From Alectoria sarmentosa (lineage: Eukaryota > Ascomycota > Lecanoromycetes > Lecanorales > Parmeliaceae): DNA of 64,000 nt. Shown here piece by piece: positions 1 to 11,983 of this stretch. The translations under genes were made by a program, and so were the position numbers. The notes beneath the pieces were generated by a model. That model was not told where the DNA came from. It was given only the letters and a program-made list of their open reading frames with translations, and searched no databases. The DNA lies in the NCBI GenBank assembly GCA_009733775.1, contig WOGZ01000074.1:62001-126000 (forward strand), written 5' to 3'. Within the stretch, counting starts at the first letter, position 1, and each line of letters begins with the position of its first letter.

Positions 1-3000
1 ACAAATCTTTAAATAAACGTTAACGTTTTTTTATATTAATATTCGTTATAAAAAAGATATTAAATAAATAACGTATCATTATATTATTAAACGTTAAATT
101 TATAATTTCGATTAAATCGTTAAATCGATTATTATTAATGAATATTTCATCGTTAATCGTTAATCGTTCTCAAAGATCTTATTTTATCGTTATTATAATA
201 TATGTGTTTATAATATTTATCAAATTTATTATATTAATTATCAAATTTATTATCGCTTCTTCTTCGTCGATGTCTTCGAAATTTATTAAAATAAAAATTA
301 TGTGAAAACATTTCAAATATAAGATTATTCAAAAAATATTTGATGATTATAAAGATCTCATTATTTCGAATCTTCATAATTTATCATCTGACTTTTTAAC
401 GAAAACTTTCGTTGTTTTTATTCTTTTTACGAATCATGTTAATAAATTTAACATTTTTAAATTTATAATTTACGAATAAACGATTTTTAACAATTTATTT
501 CACATAAATTAAAAAATTAACATGCGAGATGAATATAAATCCCTTATAAATAATAACATTTGATATTTTATTCAAACGTCTTCAAGGGCTCATATCTTTA
601 AAAATCGTTAAATTTATATTATAAAACGAGACCTTAAAGAGAAAATCATTTATTATAAAACACGTTAAATTATTCGAAGATTCGAATAATAAAAAGATCA
701 TGATTATTATAATATTTTCGCGTTAATAATAAAATTCATAAATTATAAAACGATTTTTGCATTTGCGGCGATTATGAATTAAAACGTGAAATAAATAAAT
801 GTCAAAATCGTCTTTTTTTATAACGATGTTTAAAAAAACATTTATGTTCAATAATTTGACGATTTTAATAAAGATAATATCAAGATTTATAAATTGAATA
901 AAATCTTTTATAATCTAAAATAATTCTTTAAAATTTAATATTAATATTTTTCGATTTATATAAAAGAATTCGATCTTAATTTCATTGAATCGAATAATAA
1001 TATATTTATGAATTTCAAAAAAAAGATCATTATAACGCTTTATATCGATAATATTTTAATTACAAATCGCAATAAAATCGTTATCAAACGAATCAAAGAT
1101 GTCTTAAACGTCAAATTTTATATATCAAATTTAAAATCATACGCCTTTTATTTAAACATGATCGTTAAAAGAAATTATTATAATGATATCATTTATTTGA
1201 AATAAAAAGCGTACATTATACGCTTTCTCAATCATTTCAAATATTAAAATTTCACTTTTATTAATACATTATTCGAAATCAATCGCAAATTAACGCTCGT
1301 CGAAAAAAGTTACGTGACCCTTAAAAAGCTTCGTGAAAAATATCAATTCATTATGAACTTTTTTATATACGCTATGTTGAAAACTCGTTTCGATATCGTT
1401 TATGTTATTTTTTTGATTAATTGATATTTAATCAATCTTATTTCAACGCATTAAAATGCGATTATTCGAATTTTTTAATATTTTAAAAACACGATGCATT
1501 ACGAACTCGTATATAAAGATTCTTTAAAGAATTTATTCGATTACATTAATTTTAATTGAATTAAAAACTCAATTCGAAGGTTTATTTTCGATTATTTATT
1601 CAATTTAAATAATAACGTTATTAATTAATTAAATAAACGTCAAATCATTATAACATTATTCATTTATAAAATAAAATATATCGATTAAACGCAAATTATT
1701 AAAAAAATTATCTGATTAAAAAATTTTCTTAATCAATTTTTATGATTTAACGATTCAAATTTCAAGATTATCGTGATTTTTGAAAATAATTAAAACGCAA
1801 TCGCCTTCGCAAAGAACGCTTAATTTTATATTCATATTAAACACATTAACATCGTTTATCATTTTATGCGTGAAAAAGTTAATAATAATATTATAAATAT
1901 TCAATATGTTTTTATTAACAAATAAATAATTAATGACCTTATTAAAATTTTATGTTTCGACAAATTTGTTACCTTTCGCGATACTCTTAAAATGAAAACA
2001 ATCTCACATCATTCACTCAAAATTATTTAAATCGTCTCGTTATCATTATTCAACGCCAACAATTTTAAAAAAGCAATTTCATTAATTTTCACATTTCGAA
2101 TAATCGATCGAATAATCGATTGAAATCGAAATTACTCGCAAAATCTCAATATCAATTTTGACGTATCAAAACTTCATTATACTTATTATATTAAAAGTTG
2201 TTTTATCGTTATTGTAATTATAATCACAAACTCTATGGGTTTCTTTTCGAAAAACCTATATTTATATACGATTCAAATCTAAGATCTGCGCCGTTATTCA
2301 AAAGATCGTTATCGTCGACTTTTCGTCAATTGCCTTAAATATTTTCATAAAATCATCATATTCATATTTTTTAAAATTATCATATTTATGTCTTTAAGAT
2401 TATTATACTCATATTTTTAAACGTTATTATCATTATCACCATTATGAATATCGTCGTTATACATTTTTCGCATACACGTTATTAATCATTATTATTAAAC
2501 ATCAATATTCTAAAACGACCCTCACGGGTTTTGCAATCGATCGCATATATATATATATATACATATATAATTCGAAATATTTCGTTCAATCGAAAAATAA
2601 ACTCTCATATATATTTATTAATCATATGTCGATCGATTTTTAATGTACATCAAGTGAATTGAAAATAAATTTGTTAAAAAACGGTTTTTCGTCAAAAAGT
2701 GGAATTTTTTCTATGTGACATCGTGACGAATATGTTCAAAAGAACATAATCGTTTTCAGATTTTCGATTTTCACTCTTTTTACCCGGCGTTGAACATCGC
2801 GAATTTCGAATCTCATTTTTGAAATTCGAATGTTTATAAAGAGAAGGGGGTGATGCATAAAAAATAAAAGTGGTTTATAAAATAAAGATGATTTATAAAA
2901 AAAAATGATTATATTCTTTTTTCGGATTTTCATTGTTTTTACTCGATTTTAAACATCGCGAATTTCGAATCTCGTATTTAAAATTCGAATTTCTATCGAA

Positions 3001-3139
3001 CGCATAGAGGGTAAAAAAAATGTATAAGAATGATTTCACATTAATTATTCGACGTTAGACTCATTATAATTACTCGACGCTCGATTCATCTTATTTATTC
3101 GACGTTCGATTTTTTTAAAAGTATGCGTGCGAAAGAAAA
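1..3139. repeat. AT-rich, RIP-like decayed block
   Basis: This stretch is visibly far richer in A and T than the rest of the window and has no long open frame. The change to normal composition is sharp, near 3120-3140. Part of the block (about 885-1985) still translates, in one unbroken frame, into a Ty1/copia polymerase with many stop codons. That points to substitution decay of a retrotransposon by repeat-induced point mutation. The remaining CG dinucleotides, often within TCG or CGA, fit C-to-T change outside the CpG context. An alternating TA tract lies near 2546-2570. Between about 2000 and 3120 nothing can be recognised beyond AT-rich filler. Confidence 0.85.
885..1985 (+). pseudogene. 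Ty1/copia reverse transcriptase-RNase H relic
   Basis: One frame reads through copia polymerase landmarks in the right order. At about 885-920 is a KLNKIFYNLK stretch (family form KLxKALYGLK). At 1038-1052 is LYIDN, the reverse transcriptase active site YVDD with the second Asp changed to Asn. From 1368 comes YAMLKTRFDIVYVI, matching the RNase H start YAMLGTRPDIAYAV. At about 1797-1823 is AIAFAKNA and at about 1839-1880 KHINIVYHFMREKV, matching the conserved copia RNase H end. All landmarks share the same frame, so no net insertion or deletion occurred over 1.1 kb, only point changes that introduced many stops. The element is dead. The integrase should lie upstream but is not recognisable. 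Confidence 0.85.
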
Positions 3140-3266
3140 TGTCGAAATTCAGGTTACGTGATAAGTCATATGACATGGGCGCATGCGCCCATAATATAGG
3201 TCGCACTTTCCTTCGTAGCACTCTTAGATTAATACAACTAAGTGTCCTACATCATATTTCCACACA
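3140..3266 (+). repeat. candidate copia 3' LTR
   Basis: The stretch begins TGTCGAAATTC and ends CCACA, the TG...CA ends expected of an LTR. It follows a purine-rich run (GAAAGAAAA) that would serve as polypurine tract, and it lies downstream of the copia polymerase relic on the same strand. It contains a perfect 16-bp palindrome at 3176-3191 and the phrase CTTAGATTAATACAA. Its length (about 127 bp) is short but possible for fungal copia elements. The matching left LTR lies outside the window, so the exact ends are inferred. Unlike the internal region it is not AT-rich. Confidence 0.45.
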
Positions 3267-5450
3267 AGTATTGTAGGCAAGACGCTGTTTATAGCACCCT
3301 AGCACGTTACCGCCGCCGAAGCAGCTTCTTTGTGCTCCCTTGAGGGGCTTCGACCCGAAGGGTACCGGGTCAGCATAGTTTTGCGTTAGGCCCTTACCTA
3401 GCGTGATTCAGGTCAGGGCCTTTTGGGGCCTTTTGAACTATCCGGCATAACCCGTTGGATCCGTGTATGATTACCATTACCATTACCACTACCACTATTA
3501 CCCTCGAGGTGTCCAGTATGACTTAATCAATCAATCAATCAATCACTATCATGCTCGCCTTACCGGCTTCCCAATCCCACTCAGACGTCGTGGACGTGCC
3601 CCAATCGAACACATGGGAGGGAAATAGGGAAGAGCACGGCTTCTAAAGCGGCGAACGTGGTGCCTAGGCCAGCTATGAGCATCGACAATCGATATGAGGT
3701 AATAGGGCTACACCGACTCTTGCAACACCCAGTCGGCCTATGGACAGGACTTGTAGAAGTCTATCCAGGCAAGAACAATGGTACCGTGAAAGGTCTCGCC
3801 AACTCTAAGAACGTCCTGAACAGCCACAGGCCAGGCGCTCTGCTTGCTACAGGCAAGGTATACAAGTACGAGAGGAAGGAAGGCTGCACATGAGGGACTG
3901 TGAAATCACCATATGCGATGGAAAAGCGGTGACGAAGGACACGAGCCATGCGCCTTTAATGAGGGAGGAGAATGATGAGGCTATGGATGGCGAATACCAG
4001 ATAATGTGACAATTTACTCATAGGCCTCTAGCATGATCGTGGTCATGGACGAACTCCGGCTTCTAGTGGAACGGTTTGACCTTGACCACGAGAAGACAAT
4101 CTCTTCAGTCGTTTGATCGTTTTTCTTCAATGTTCATGCTTCTTTGCTTTGAGGTGTGTGGTAGGACTTTCCATTCGTTCAGGACTCAGCTCACACGATG
4201 GATGATCTTTCGCAGTGGCTGCAGTCTAGGTTAACGAGCCTTTTGCGTTTTTGGGTGGTTTTCCCTCATGCGCCTAAGCTTGGCTAGACCTCTCTCAATG
4301 TTGCATTCTGAGCGATATCTCTCCATTACCCCCTATCAATTCTTCCTCAGCTATCCTCTTGCAACGAAGAGGCGACCAACTGCGGTTCAAACACTGTATG
4401 AATGAGACATGTGTCTCCTCCAAGCGGCCGGATGGTAATTGCTGACTGCGTTAGAGCCCTCGACGCGTGCCTTCAAATTCATACGATGTGACGAAGCCAA
4501 CGAAAGAAGAAGACCTGTGAAGAAATTGGGCTCTCTACTCCTGGAGGCGCATTCCTGGTGGAACGTCCCGCATAGAGGCTTGAGAACGGTTAGGAATGCC
4601 CCACTGCAACGGGCGGTCGATCATACGGCGTGGGCCAGACCTCCCAGGCGCTTACCATGTCGTATGTTTTAGCAGTCATCAAACACTGCTAATGATGATG
4701 ACGATTTAGCACCTACGGCAAAAGATAAGCGGCGAAGGCTAGCATTATCCTATTTCTGTATCACCGGCGATGAGACAGACTTATGAGACAGTAAAGGTCA
4801 GAATAATAGACACCAAGAGGAGTACGAGGACCGCAACGTTGAGGGCCGAATAATGATGTGGCGATCGTAAGGTTCTATTGATTGCTTTCCCGGCTCACAC
4901 TCCTATCTTCCCGCCCGAGGGGTCTCTGCTGGCGCAAGTCTGATTTTCCTCTCTAAGAGACCATAGGCCTTGCGTTTTTGTCGAAACATAACCATGCAAA
5001 GAATAAAGACGAGCAGGATCCCTTGAAGTGGACAGAGAGTAAGAGATTTTATTTGGCGAATGCAGCACGTAGCACATGGTACGTTTCATTGTTTTGGAAG
5101 AAATTGCCAGCCTGAACTGTTGGTTCATCGTTGAGCCGCTGTCAATGCGATCCTCTCATCCCCTCATTTCACAAACAAGAGGAGGCGTATCTCCCTATGT
5201 GGGAAAGTACCGGGCTCCCCCTCCTTACTGATCCGGGCTTTCCGAGTTTGACTATGTATAACCTCTTGCTTTCTTACGTCCTTCTCTCGTTGTTCATACA
5301 AGTTCGCAGCTCGTCATTCTTTTAGTTTGTTTTCAGCTTATATGTCTGCCGGATCGTAGACCATATTCATTTATCCCTATAGCTGCTAAGTACAGCTACA
5401 CGGTCTTTATTTTGCATTGTAATTCCTGATATTCTTTACCCTTCCAAAGC
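3267..5450. other. gene-free stretch
   Basis: Normal base composition and no convincing coding frame on either strand. Simple repeats occur at about 3468-3502 (ATTACC/ACTACC units) and 3523-3544 (TCAA units). I see nothing else I can assign. Confidence 0.5.
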
Positions 5451-6847
5451 ATGTTCAGTCGAATATTTGTCGGCGCTCTTGCCGTTGCAACAACCATTTA
5501 TCCAGGAATTGTTACCGCTATAGGCTCCCCTGGTGTTACCAGAGACAATGGGGGCGGCGGACAGCTTAATAGGCACAATGTGATTGATTTTTGCGACACT
5601 CAGACGTCGAGTGATGGGCCGACGGGTTATAGTTGGTATGCACAGTTTCGGAGCAATCGATCATTATTATGGACCATTCTACGAGTCGCGAGATATGTCC
5701 TAGGAAAGAGGCTCTCAATATAACTGCGGACCGTCTCATTGCTCGGGCTCTTTGCTTTGAAGAAGGAACGCTGATCCTGAATCCTTTTAGAAAATTTAAC
5801 ACGTACACTTACGTTCCTGATTCCTCAAACGCTCTGGCAGTACAAGACTCAGGAAGCGATGGACATCCTGAATTAATGGTGCCCTGGGGCGAAGGTGAGA
5901 GCAACGCCACTGACCCCACAGATCATAGCAAATGGTTCATTTGGCCCGACAGTACGTTTGATAAACCCAAAGGCTCAATTATCATCCACATGTACACTAA
6001 TACTGATATAAGACCCCCTGACCACGCAATTTAACAGTGGATTTGACCTAGAGGCATACGCTGTCGATGGGGTTGGCATTCGTAAACGTTAAACTTGATA
6101 TTACAACACGCTATGCAAAATCGCTGCCAACTTTTGTTGAGGGTATTTAGTTCGTATCAGGTTCGATTCCTAATGGCGCTGGTACAATGGTGTTGCGGCT
6201 TCTTATTTTCTCCAACGATAGCGGCCTCACGGTCACGCGCCCTGTTCAGAAGTTTATCACCCCAGATTTTCGGTATCAATGGGGATGGGCCGTCGCTTCC
6301 CACACTGACGGAAACATCCGACTCTTCGCTACCAATGACCAAAGCCTTTATATTGCCAAGATACCTTGGAGCGAGATGGAAGATACTTCGAAGGTAAGCT
6401 CACAAGATTGCGACCACATGTTGTACTTGATGACATTCCCCTTGGCTCCCTTGGCTCCCTTGGCTCATTCTTTCCAAAATGCTGACATACACAACCAAGT
6501 TCACCTACTGAAACGGCACAAGCTGGTCCAATGAAGAAGCCTCGGCAGGTTCCATTGCCACCGGCAGCTTCGCATCTGGTGACGTTTTTTGGTCTCCCCA
6601 CTACAACACCTGGGTCGACATCTTTATGGGTGGACCGTAGACCGGCTCGTCCTTCTATGTTAGCTATTCTACAAGTGGGAGGGAATACGGACCTTACACG
6701 AAAGCCCAGAAGATTTGATCCCAGCTGGGCAAGGGGATCAAATACGGGGGCCACACTTACCCGCAATTCTTTGGTACTGATGCAATTTTTTTTGTTGAGT
6801 TGGACCGTCAGCGGTGCTTGTCCTCAAATGGCCCAGATGACGTTTGA
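5451..6847 (+). pseudogene. secreted DUF4185-like protein, pseudogene
   Basis: The ATG at 5451 opens a signal-peptide-like start (MFSRIFVGALAVATTIYPG) followed by GGGGQLNRHNVIDFCDT. The match then moves to a second frame (about 5720-6034: HPELMVPWGEG and WFIWPDSTFDKPKG) and to a third (6187-6393: YQWGWAVASHTDGNIRLFAT). Next comes a preserved intron, 6394-6499, with GTAAGC, CTGAC and AAG signals. After it FTY is followed by a stop where the family has Trp (6509-6511). The frame goes on with NGTSWSNEEASAGSI, then stops at 6638-6640 and 6716-6718, and ends at 6845-6847. The order and content resemble fungal secreted DUF4185/DUF5005-type proteins with a predicted beta-propeller fold; this family call is from memory. 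At least two frameshifts and three internal stops make it non-functional. The stops look like C-to-T or G-to-A changes. Confidence 0.7.
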
Positions 6848-7402
6848 TCCTTGATATGGAGTGGGCTCTTTCAGGGTAGACATGATGCTCTTGCAAGACA
6901 TATTTGATACTTTCTACATGCATATATATATTCAAATGACTCATTCTTGGTGGATCAAAGAATATATTACTACTGCCAATCAGGCATTTTGATGATTTCG
7001 ATGTCCGACGAATAGAGTAGGCAGATTCGGTCATCCGCTGGCTGCTTATTGGATCTACAAAGATCGACGTCAAGTATGGTGGCGTTGCGGGTATGCATTT
7101 CCTCGGTCCGTCGGCCGACGTACCAACCGCTCGCTCATGCACGTGGGCCTATGTTTGGCGTCTTGGCATTTCGTCTTTTCGACGAAAAGGAAGGTGTGTA
7201 CGGTAGGGTAGGTAGGTATCCATCGGCCACGTCTTCAATTCGGAAGGCGCCAGTCATAGTTTTACCATCCTATGGAGGTAAGGGAATCCGATGGCGGGAA
7301 AAGGGTGGAGCCTGTCTTCTTTTCCTTTTAATAAGTACAGAGTAATGACCCAACATTCGTCCTCAATTTACCGACTGATTGTACTTCACCTCTAGTAACA
7401 AG

Positions 7403-8409
7403 ATGCATTTCTTCACACTGTCATTTGCTCTGCTTCCATTGGCTACAAGAGCCACAAACGTCGTTCTCTCCAATGACGATGGCTGGGCAGAAATAAATAT
7501 CAGAACCTTTTACAGCACGCTCACAGCCGCCGGCGACTCTGTTGTCCTGAGTGCTCCTGCCGAAAACGAATCTGGAACAGGTTTGCAAAATTGCCACATC
7601 ACATCTATAAAGGGAGCAGTTTTGATGATGAATGATCAGGTTCTTCAGACGCGCCAGCAACGCCGCTCACAGAGCCCTGCGAGTATGACTCTTGTCCTAC
7701 TGGGTCTCCGGCCGAAGGCAACAATGCGTCCAACACACATCTCAATTATGTCAACTCTTACCCTGTTACGTCGATGCGCTATGGTGTCCAGACGCTGTCT
7801 CCCAAGTTCTTTGGGGGCGCGCCAGATATCGCGGTGGCGGGTTTTAACGTGGGAGGTAGGGAGTCCTAATTGTGCGACTAGACAATGCATCTAACAATTC
7901 CCGCTTCAGCAAACCTTGGTAGCACTGTTCTCATATCCGGAACTGTGGGAGCAGCGACCGAGGCTTCAAAAGATGGCATTCCTGCTATTGCCTTCAGCGG
8001 AACCACAGGATCGCAAACTGGGTACACTGCGCCGGTGCAGACATATATGACCGTATACGCAGATTTATCGACAAATGTCACCCAGAGTCTCGTGGCGTCA
8101 GGCAAGCCATATCTCCCATCTGATATCTGGCTTAATGTCAATTTCCCAGCCGTGAGCGGCAGTACCTGTTCATCGCCTGCCGAATTCAAGTTTGTGTTAT
8201 CCAGAATCAACAACGCAACAAGTGGCACTGCAGCGGATGTCAAGACGTGTGGATCAACGAGGCTTCCGACGGAGACCACGGTTGTTGATACGGCTGGGTG
8301 CTATGCCAGTATCAGTGTGGGAAACGCTGTCGCCAAGACAGATGCCAATGCGACTGAGCAGGCCGTTGTGCTGGAGAAGTTGCAGAGCATCCTCTCTTGT
8401 CTGTCTTGA
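7403..8409 (+). CDS. SurE-like phosphatase, secreted
   Basis: Three exons (7403-7580, 7640-7855, 7910-8409) encode 297 residues. The introns are 59 and 54 bp; the second has a TCTAAC branch site. A signal peptide (MHFFTLSFALLPLATRA) precedes the SurE core. NVVLSNDDGW carries the metal-binding Asp pair (residues 25-26), and PDIAVAGFNVGANLG carries the conserved Asn near residue 129. TVGAATEASKDGIPAIAFSG is also typical of the family. SurE proteins are metal-dependent 5'/3'-nucleotidases or acid phosphatases; fungal versions with signal peptides are annotated as secreted acid phosphatases. The start is the first ATG before the hydrophobic segment. It reads intact, although its upstream neighbour is a pseudogene. 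The family call is firm; the substrate is unknown. Confidence 0.85.
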
Positions 8410-9479
8410 GAAGCATTGGTTGTATACTATGTCAATGCATCATCACACCAGTACACTAAAGGGTCAACTTTCCCTTTGGTATCCCATCAAAATGTCTTGG
8501 CACAGCATCAAAATGCCATACTTTCGCGACGCAATAACATTTGATTGACAACATATACAAGCACTTCCTCAGCAGTACGTTTAGATCTACTTAAGGAAAG
8601 CAATCGTGAAACTAGAAACTTTTCTGTGGGTGTCGTCGTTGTTGAAGTTGCGGTGGGTTGCAATAAGGGACTTCTTGATGTTCGGTCGAACCCCTGAATT
8701 TTACACCGTGCCAGACGATGGGATAATTCAGATGATATGGTTTCATTGAGCTGCTGGTGCAAGACCTCTCCGATCAGCGATGGTAACACCTCCACTTGGC
8801 ACCATGTTGTTCGAGCTCAGACCTATCGTCTCGACAGTCAAAATCGAGATGAAGTAAGTGGGTTTTTGGACTGCGAGAAAAGATAATTTCTTCGTTGGGC
8901 ATGACACTGGGCTTAGTGTAGAAGGGCTAGTCTACAAACATGTGCGAAGCGCAAGAGGGGAATTGACGCTGCAAGCATGATTTCTGACGTCCTATACTTA
9001 CTCTCCACAGTAGCTTGTTATCCTTTCAGACAATCTCTGTGCCGCTCATATTTTTGAGCAGCACACCCTCAGCTAATAAGAATCGAGAACGACGTTAGCC
9101 GCAAGATTGTCTGTAGTGGTTCTGGTGAGCAGTACCGTCCTGTTTCAAAATCTTGATTTCAGCTGTATCTTTGCAGCTTAATGCATCGACCGCACATTTC
9201 AATTCTCCTTATGAGGGTCCTGAGCTCTGTTCTCATACTAGAGCAACCTATTGAAAAAAATAGATAATGATGAATAAAATTGACGATAAGCCTATTCGGG
9301 AATCGGACAAGGCGTACGACGCAAAATGTTCTTTAGCGTTTAGTCTTCCACTTGGATCTCAGGAGGAGCTATATCAGAGGATTCTGATTCATGTCTCTCT
9401 GATGTTTGACAAGAAAGTCTGACAATCGGGTCCTACACAGAAGACTTGACGGATATCGCAGCTCGCATATATGACTCTC
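8410..9479. other. gene-free stretch
   Basis: This lies between two genes that point towards each other, so it holds both 3' flanks. Short open frames here have no recognisable content. No repeat seen. Confidence 0.5.
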
Positions 9480-10523
9480 CTACTCCAAGGCCAATTCCTC
9501 CGTTGAAAGCGTCTCGGAAGCAGGCCAATAAAGCACTTTCCCATGCCCAATCCACCCCAACCTTGCATCCCTGATCTCAAAGCTCAGCACATTGAAATGT
9601 TCCGTTTCGCGCATAAAGTCTCTCAACCCATAAATGAGAATACATAACAAACCCCATGAGAATTGTTGGTCAGAATTGGGACTGATCACTATACCCGTGA
9701 CAAATTGTTGGGGCGATCTTCCAAAAGTGGCGTTGAAAGAATAAGGCTCATTGGCGGGAATTGGAGCATCGATGTCGGTGTGGTCGAGAATTATTTCTGT
9801 GAAGGCCGATTCGATCGTGGTGAGGATGGCCGATTGGGGGATGGGAGCACCGAGGGAGATGATGTTGAGGTCGAGGTTCGATTTGGGGATATTGAATATA
9901 ATGGATAGGGCAGGGGTACCGAGTGAAGAATAGTTGGCGTGCGGTAGCGGAAGGGTGATCAAATTGCGCTTCGCCACCGCTCTCGCTCCAGTCGCAAACT
10001 CTACTACACCGTGCGCTACCTCAATTCCAGCCGTTAATTGTACATAAAATTCAAGCTGCTGGTAATGCGTGTTCGGATGACCAGACCCTAGCCCGAGCAT
10101 GTACCTCTGAAGTAACATCAGCCCGTAGCTTAGTTGTAACCAGGAGAGACCAAAGCCGTAGGCGTAAACAGAAAGAGAGACGTCATCTCCCGTCTCTGGG
10201 AACGAAACCTTTGTTTCGAAATAATTGTTGGAGATTGGCTCGTTGGCGTAACGGGGAAGGTAGGCTTGGAGATGGGCGCTGGCGATAGAGAGTGTATGGC
10301 GTACTTCGGCGTCTGGGATATGATCGCCCAGGTTGGTGAACAAGAGGCATATGTCGTTGCTGGAGTTAGTAAGTGAAATGCTGGCATGGTTCGCTGTAGC
10401 CACATTTCCCGTTGCGGTAGGTGTGCTAGGGGCGTTTCGAAATTTTAATGGTAGCGAAGCAGCTTGCGCGTTTGGGATCGGGGAACCTTGTAAGAACAAC
10501 AGGAGCAGCCCAATATCAAACAT
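9480..10523 (-). CDS. secreted protein with duplicated domain
   Basis: A single uninterrupted frame of 347 residues starts at an ATG (10521-10523) with a signal peptide (MFDIGLLLLFLQGSPIPNAQA). The mature part contains two diverged copies of one domain. Residues about 66-177 (LGDHIPDAEVRHTLSIA, then YANEPISNNYFE, GLSWLQLSYGL, HYQQLEFYVQ) line up with residues about 224-333 (LGAPIPQSAILTTIESA, IPANEPYSFNA, DQQFSWGLLCILIYGL, HFNVLSFEIRDA). Each copy has the order LGxxIP, ANEP, aromatic-WxxLxYGL, hydrophobic-FE. There are only two cysteines and several N-glycosylation sites. I do not recognise the family. It looks like a functional lineage-restricted secreted protein; its role is unknown. Confidence 0.75.
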   Translation of the reverse strand: MFDIGLLLLFLQGSPIPNAQAASLPLKFRNAPSTPTATGNVATANHASISLTNSSNDICLLFTNLGDHIPDAEVRHTLSIASAHLQAYLPRYANEPISNNYFETKVSFPETGDDVSLSVYAYGFGLSWLQLSYGLMLLQRYMLGLGSGHPNTHYQQLEFYVQLTAGIEVAHGVVEFATGARAVAKRNLITLPLPHANYSSLGTPALSIIFNIPKSNLDLNIISLGAPIPQSAILTTIESAFTEIILDHTDIDAPIPANEPYSFNATFGRSPQQFVTGIVISPNSDQQFSWGLLCILIYGLRDFMRETEHFNVLSFEIRDARLGWIGHGKVLYWPASETLSTEELALE

Positions 10524-11983
10524 CGTGAAATAGAAGGAGAACTAGATGGAAAGAGTTGGGCGGGAGTGACGGTCTTTTTGTGAAGATGAGGGTTTTTGTC
10601 GGCGGTGCCGCGTGCAGCGGCTTCTCCTATCGCGACTTGCGTTACAAGCAACCCAACCAGAATCTTGGAGCAGGGCTAGGCATTGGATACTCAGATTTCG
10701 TTCCCAAGTCGAGGTTCCTTGAATCTTTGGAACCACGCATAAAATTGGTTACACGCTAATTACCAGACGGAGCGCAGTTGCTCTTGGCACTCGTTGTCAT
10801 CCTGTCATCAGTGTCAAGGACCTTTGGGAAGACGACCTGGGACTATCCGAGTTCTTCCTCCTTCTTATCTTATCTCGTAGATATGGTCTAATTGTTAATT
10901 CCAACCCTGCATCCACTCCCAGGTTTTGTAGGGTCAAAAGGTATCTGGCGCTTCCAACGGCTCCCTGGGCGAGTTATGTCCGTCAAAATTTTCTCCCACA
11001 TCGGAACTTCTGCATGAGAGCTGCGTTTCCTGCCATACCGTCCTTTGCATTTTTAGCGAGCAAAGGACAACGGGGGATCGCTTTCGTCATGATAGCAGGC
11101 AATTTGCCAATGGGTCATCTCGCGCAAACACATATCGCACAGTACGACAGGATGTTGAAGGAAGAAATATTGTACCAATGATGGAGTGTTGTTCTTCTCT
11201 CGGTAAACATGGAGCTCATTGAAGGAAGGTTGGTAAGACTAAGAAAACAAATAAAGATCGGACCATTGTCACAAACGGTGGGCAAGAACCCAATGGTTTG
11301 TACAGTGTCTTGTACTATACGATTCAGGTATCGTGTTCATCCAGATCAAAACATATAGCGGGATCGCGTATAGAGTATTTAGAGCTGATGAGAATGACTT
11401 TCTTTCAAGATTTCGAGCTCGAGAATGTGAGTGATGTCTGGGTTACCCATGTCTTATACCCCATGGTAATTAGACCCTTGACCCTTGATTAGACATGTGG
11501 CTGGTAGGAGGCTGGGAAGCTTACAAAAACTTTCAACAGAATTCCCGTTTTTGTAATAGAGTCCCGGATTGGCGATGAGTGTCATATCATCAAAGCACAT
11601 CTGTAATAGAGATTCATGGTTATAAGCAATTCGATCTTTCAATATTTCCGCATCAGAAATATCCAAGAAGAGGGTTTAGACAATAAAGTTTTCGAGACTC
11701 GAATCACTTCTTGAAAAAGGAGGAGATGCAGGTTTCACTTGGAGGGAAAGAACGTTTCTGCAAAAGGAAGTCATGTCGAAGATGATATAGATGTTTCTGA
11801 GCACATTTCAGAAGGAAATAGATTGGGAGAGCAAAGTAAATGGAGAGTTGTGCGCATCATCTTCAATATCAAAACGAACAATAAATAACATACAGTCCTT
11901 CATATCAAGCATTCGACCCTAAGGCCGGAAGCAAACGCCCAGTACGATATATCGCTGATGTCGTAGCAGCATAAATGCGAGAT
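10524..11983. other. gene-free stretch
   Basis: It holds the promoter side of the gene on the left (minus strand) and the 3' flank of the SAP gene on the right. No coding frame with recognisable content and no notable repeat. Confidence 0.5.

Noticed and set aside
1..200. Possible telomere or centromere sequence because of extreme AT content
   Set aside because: No TTAGGG arrays; the block is better explained as a RIPed copia element.
6163..6175. GGTTCGATTCC, a tRNA T-arm-like word
   Set aside because: The T-stem does not pair well and there is no acceptor stem or anticodon arm at the right spacing; the word lies in a pseudogene.
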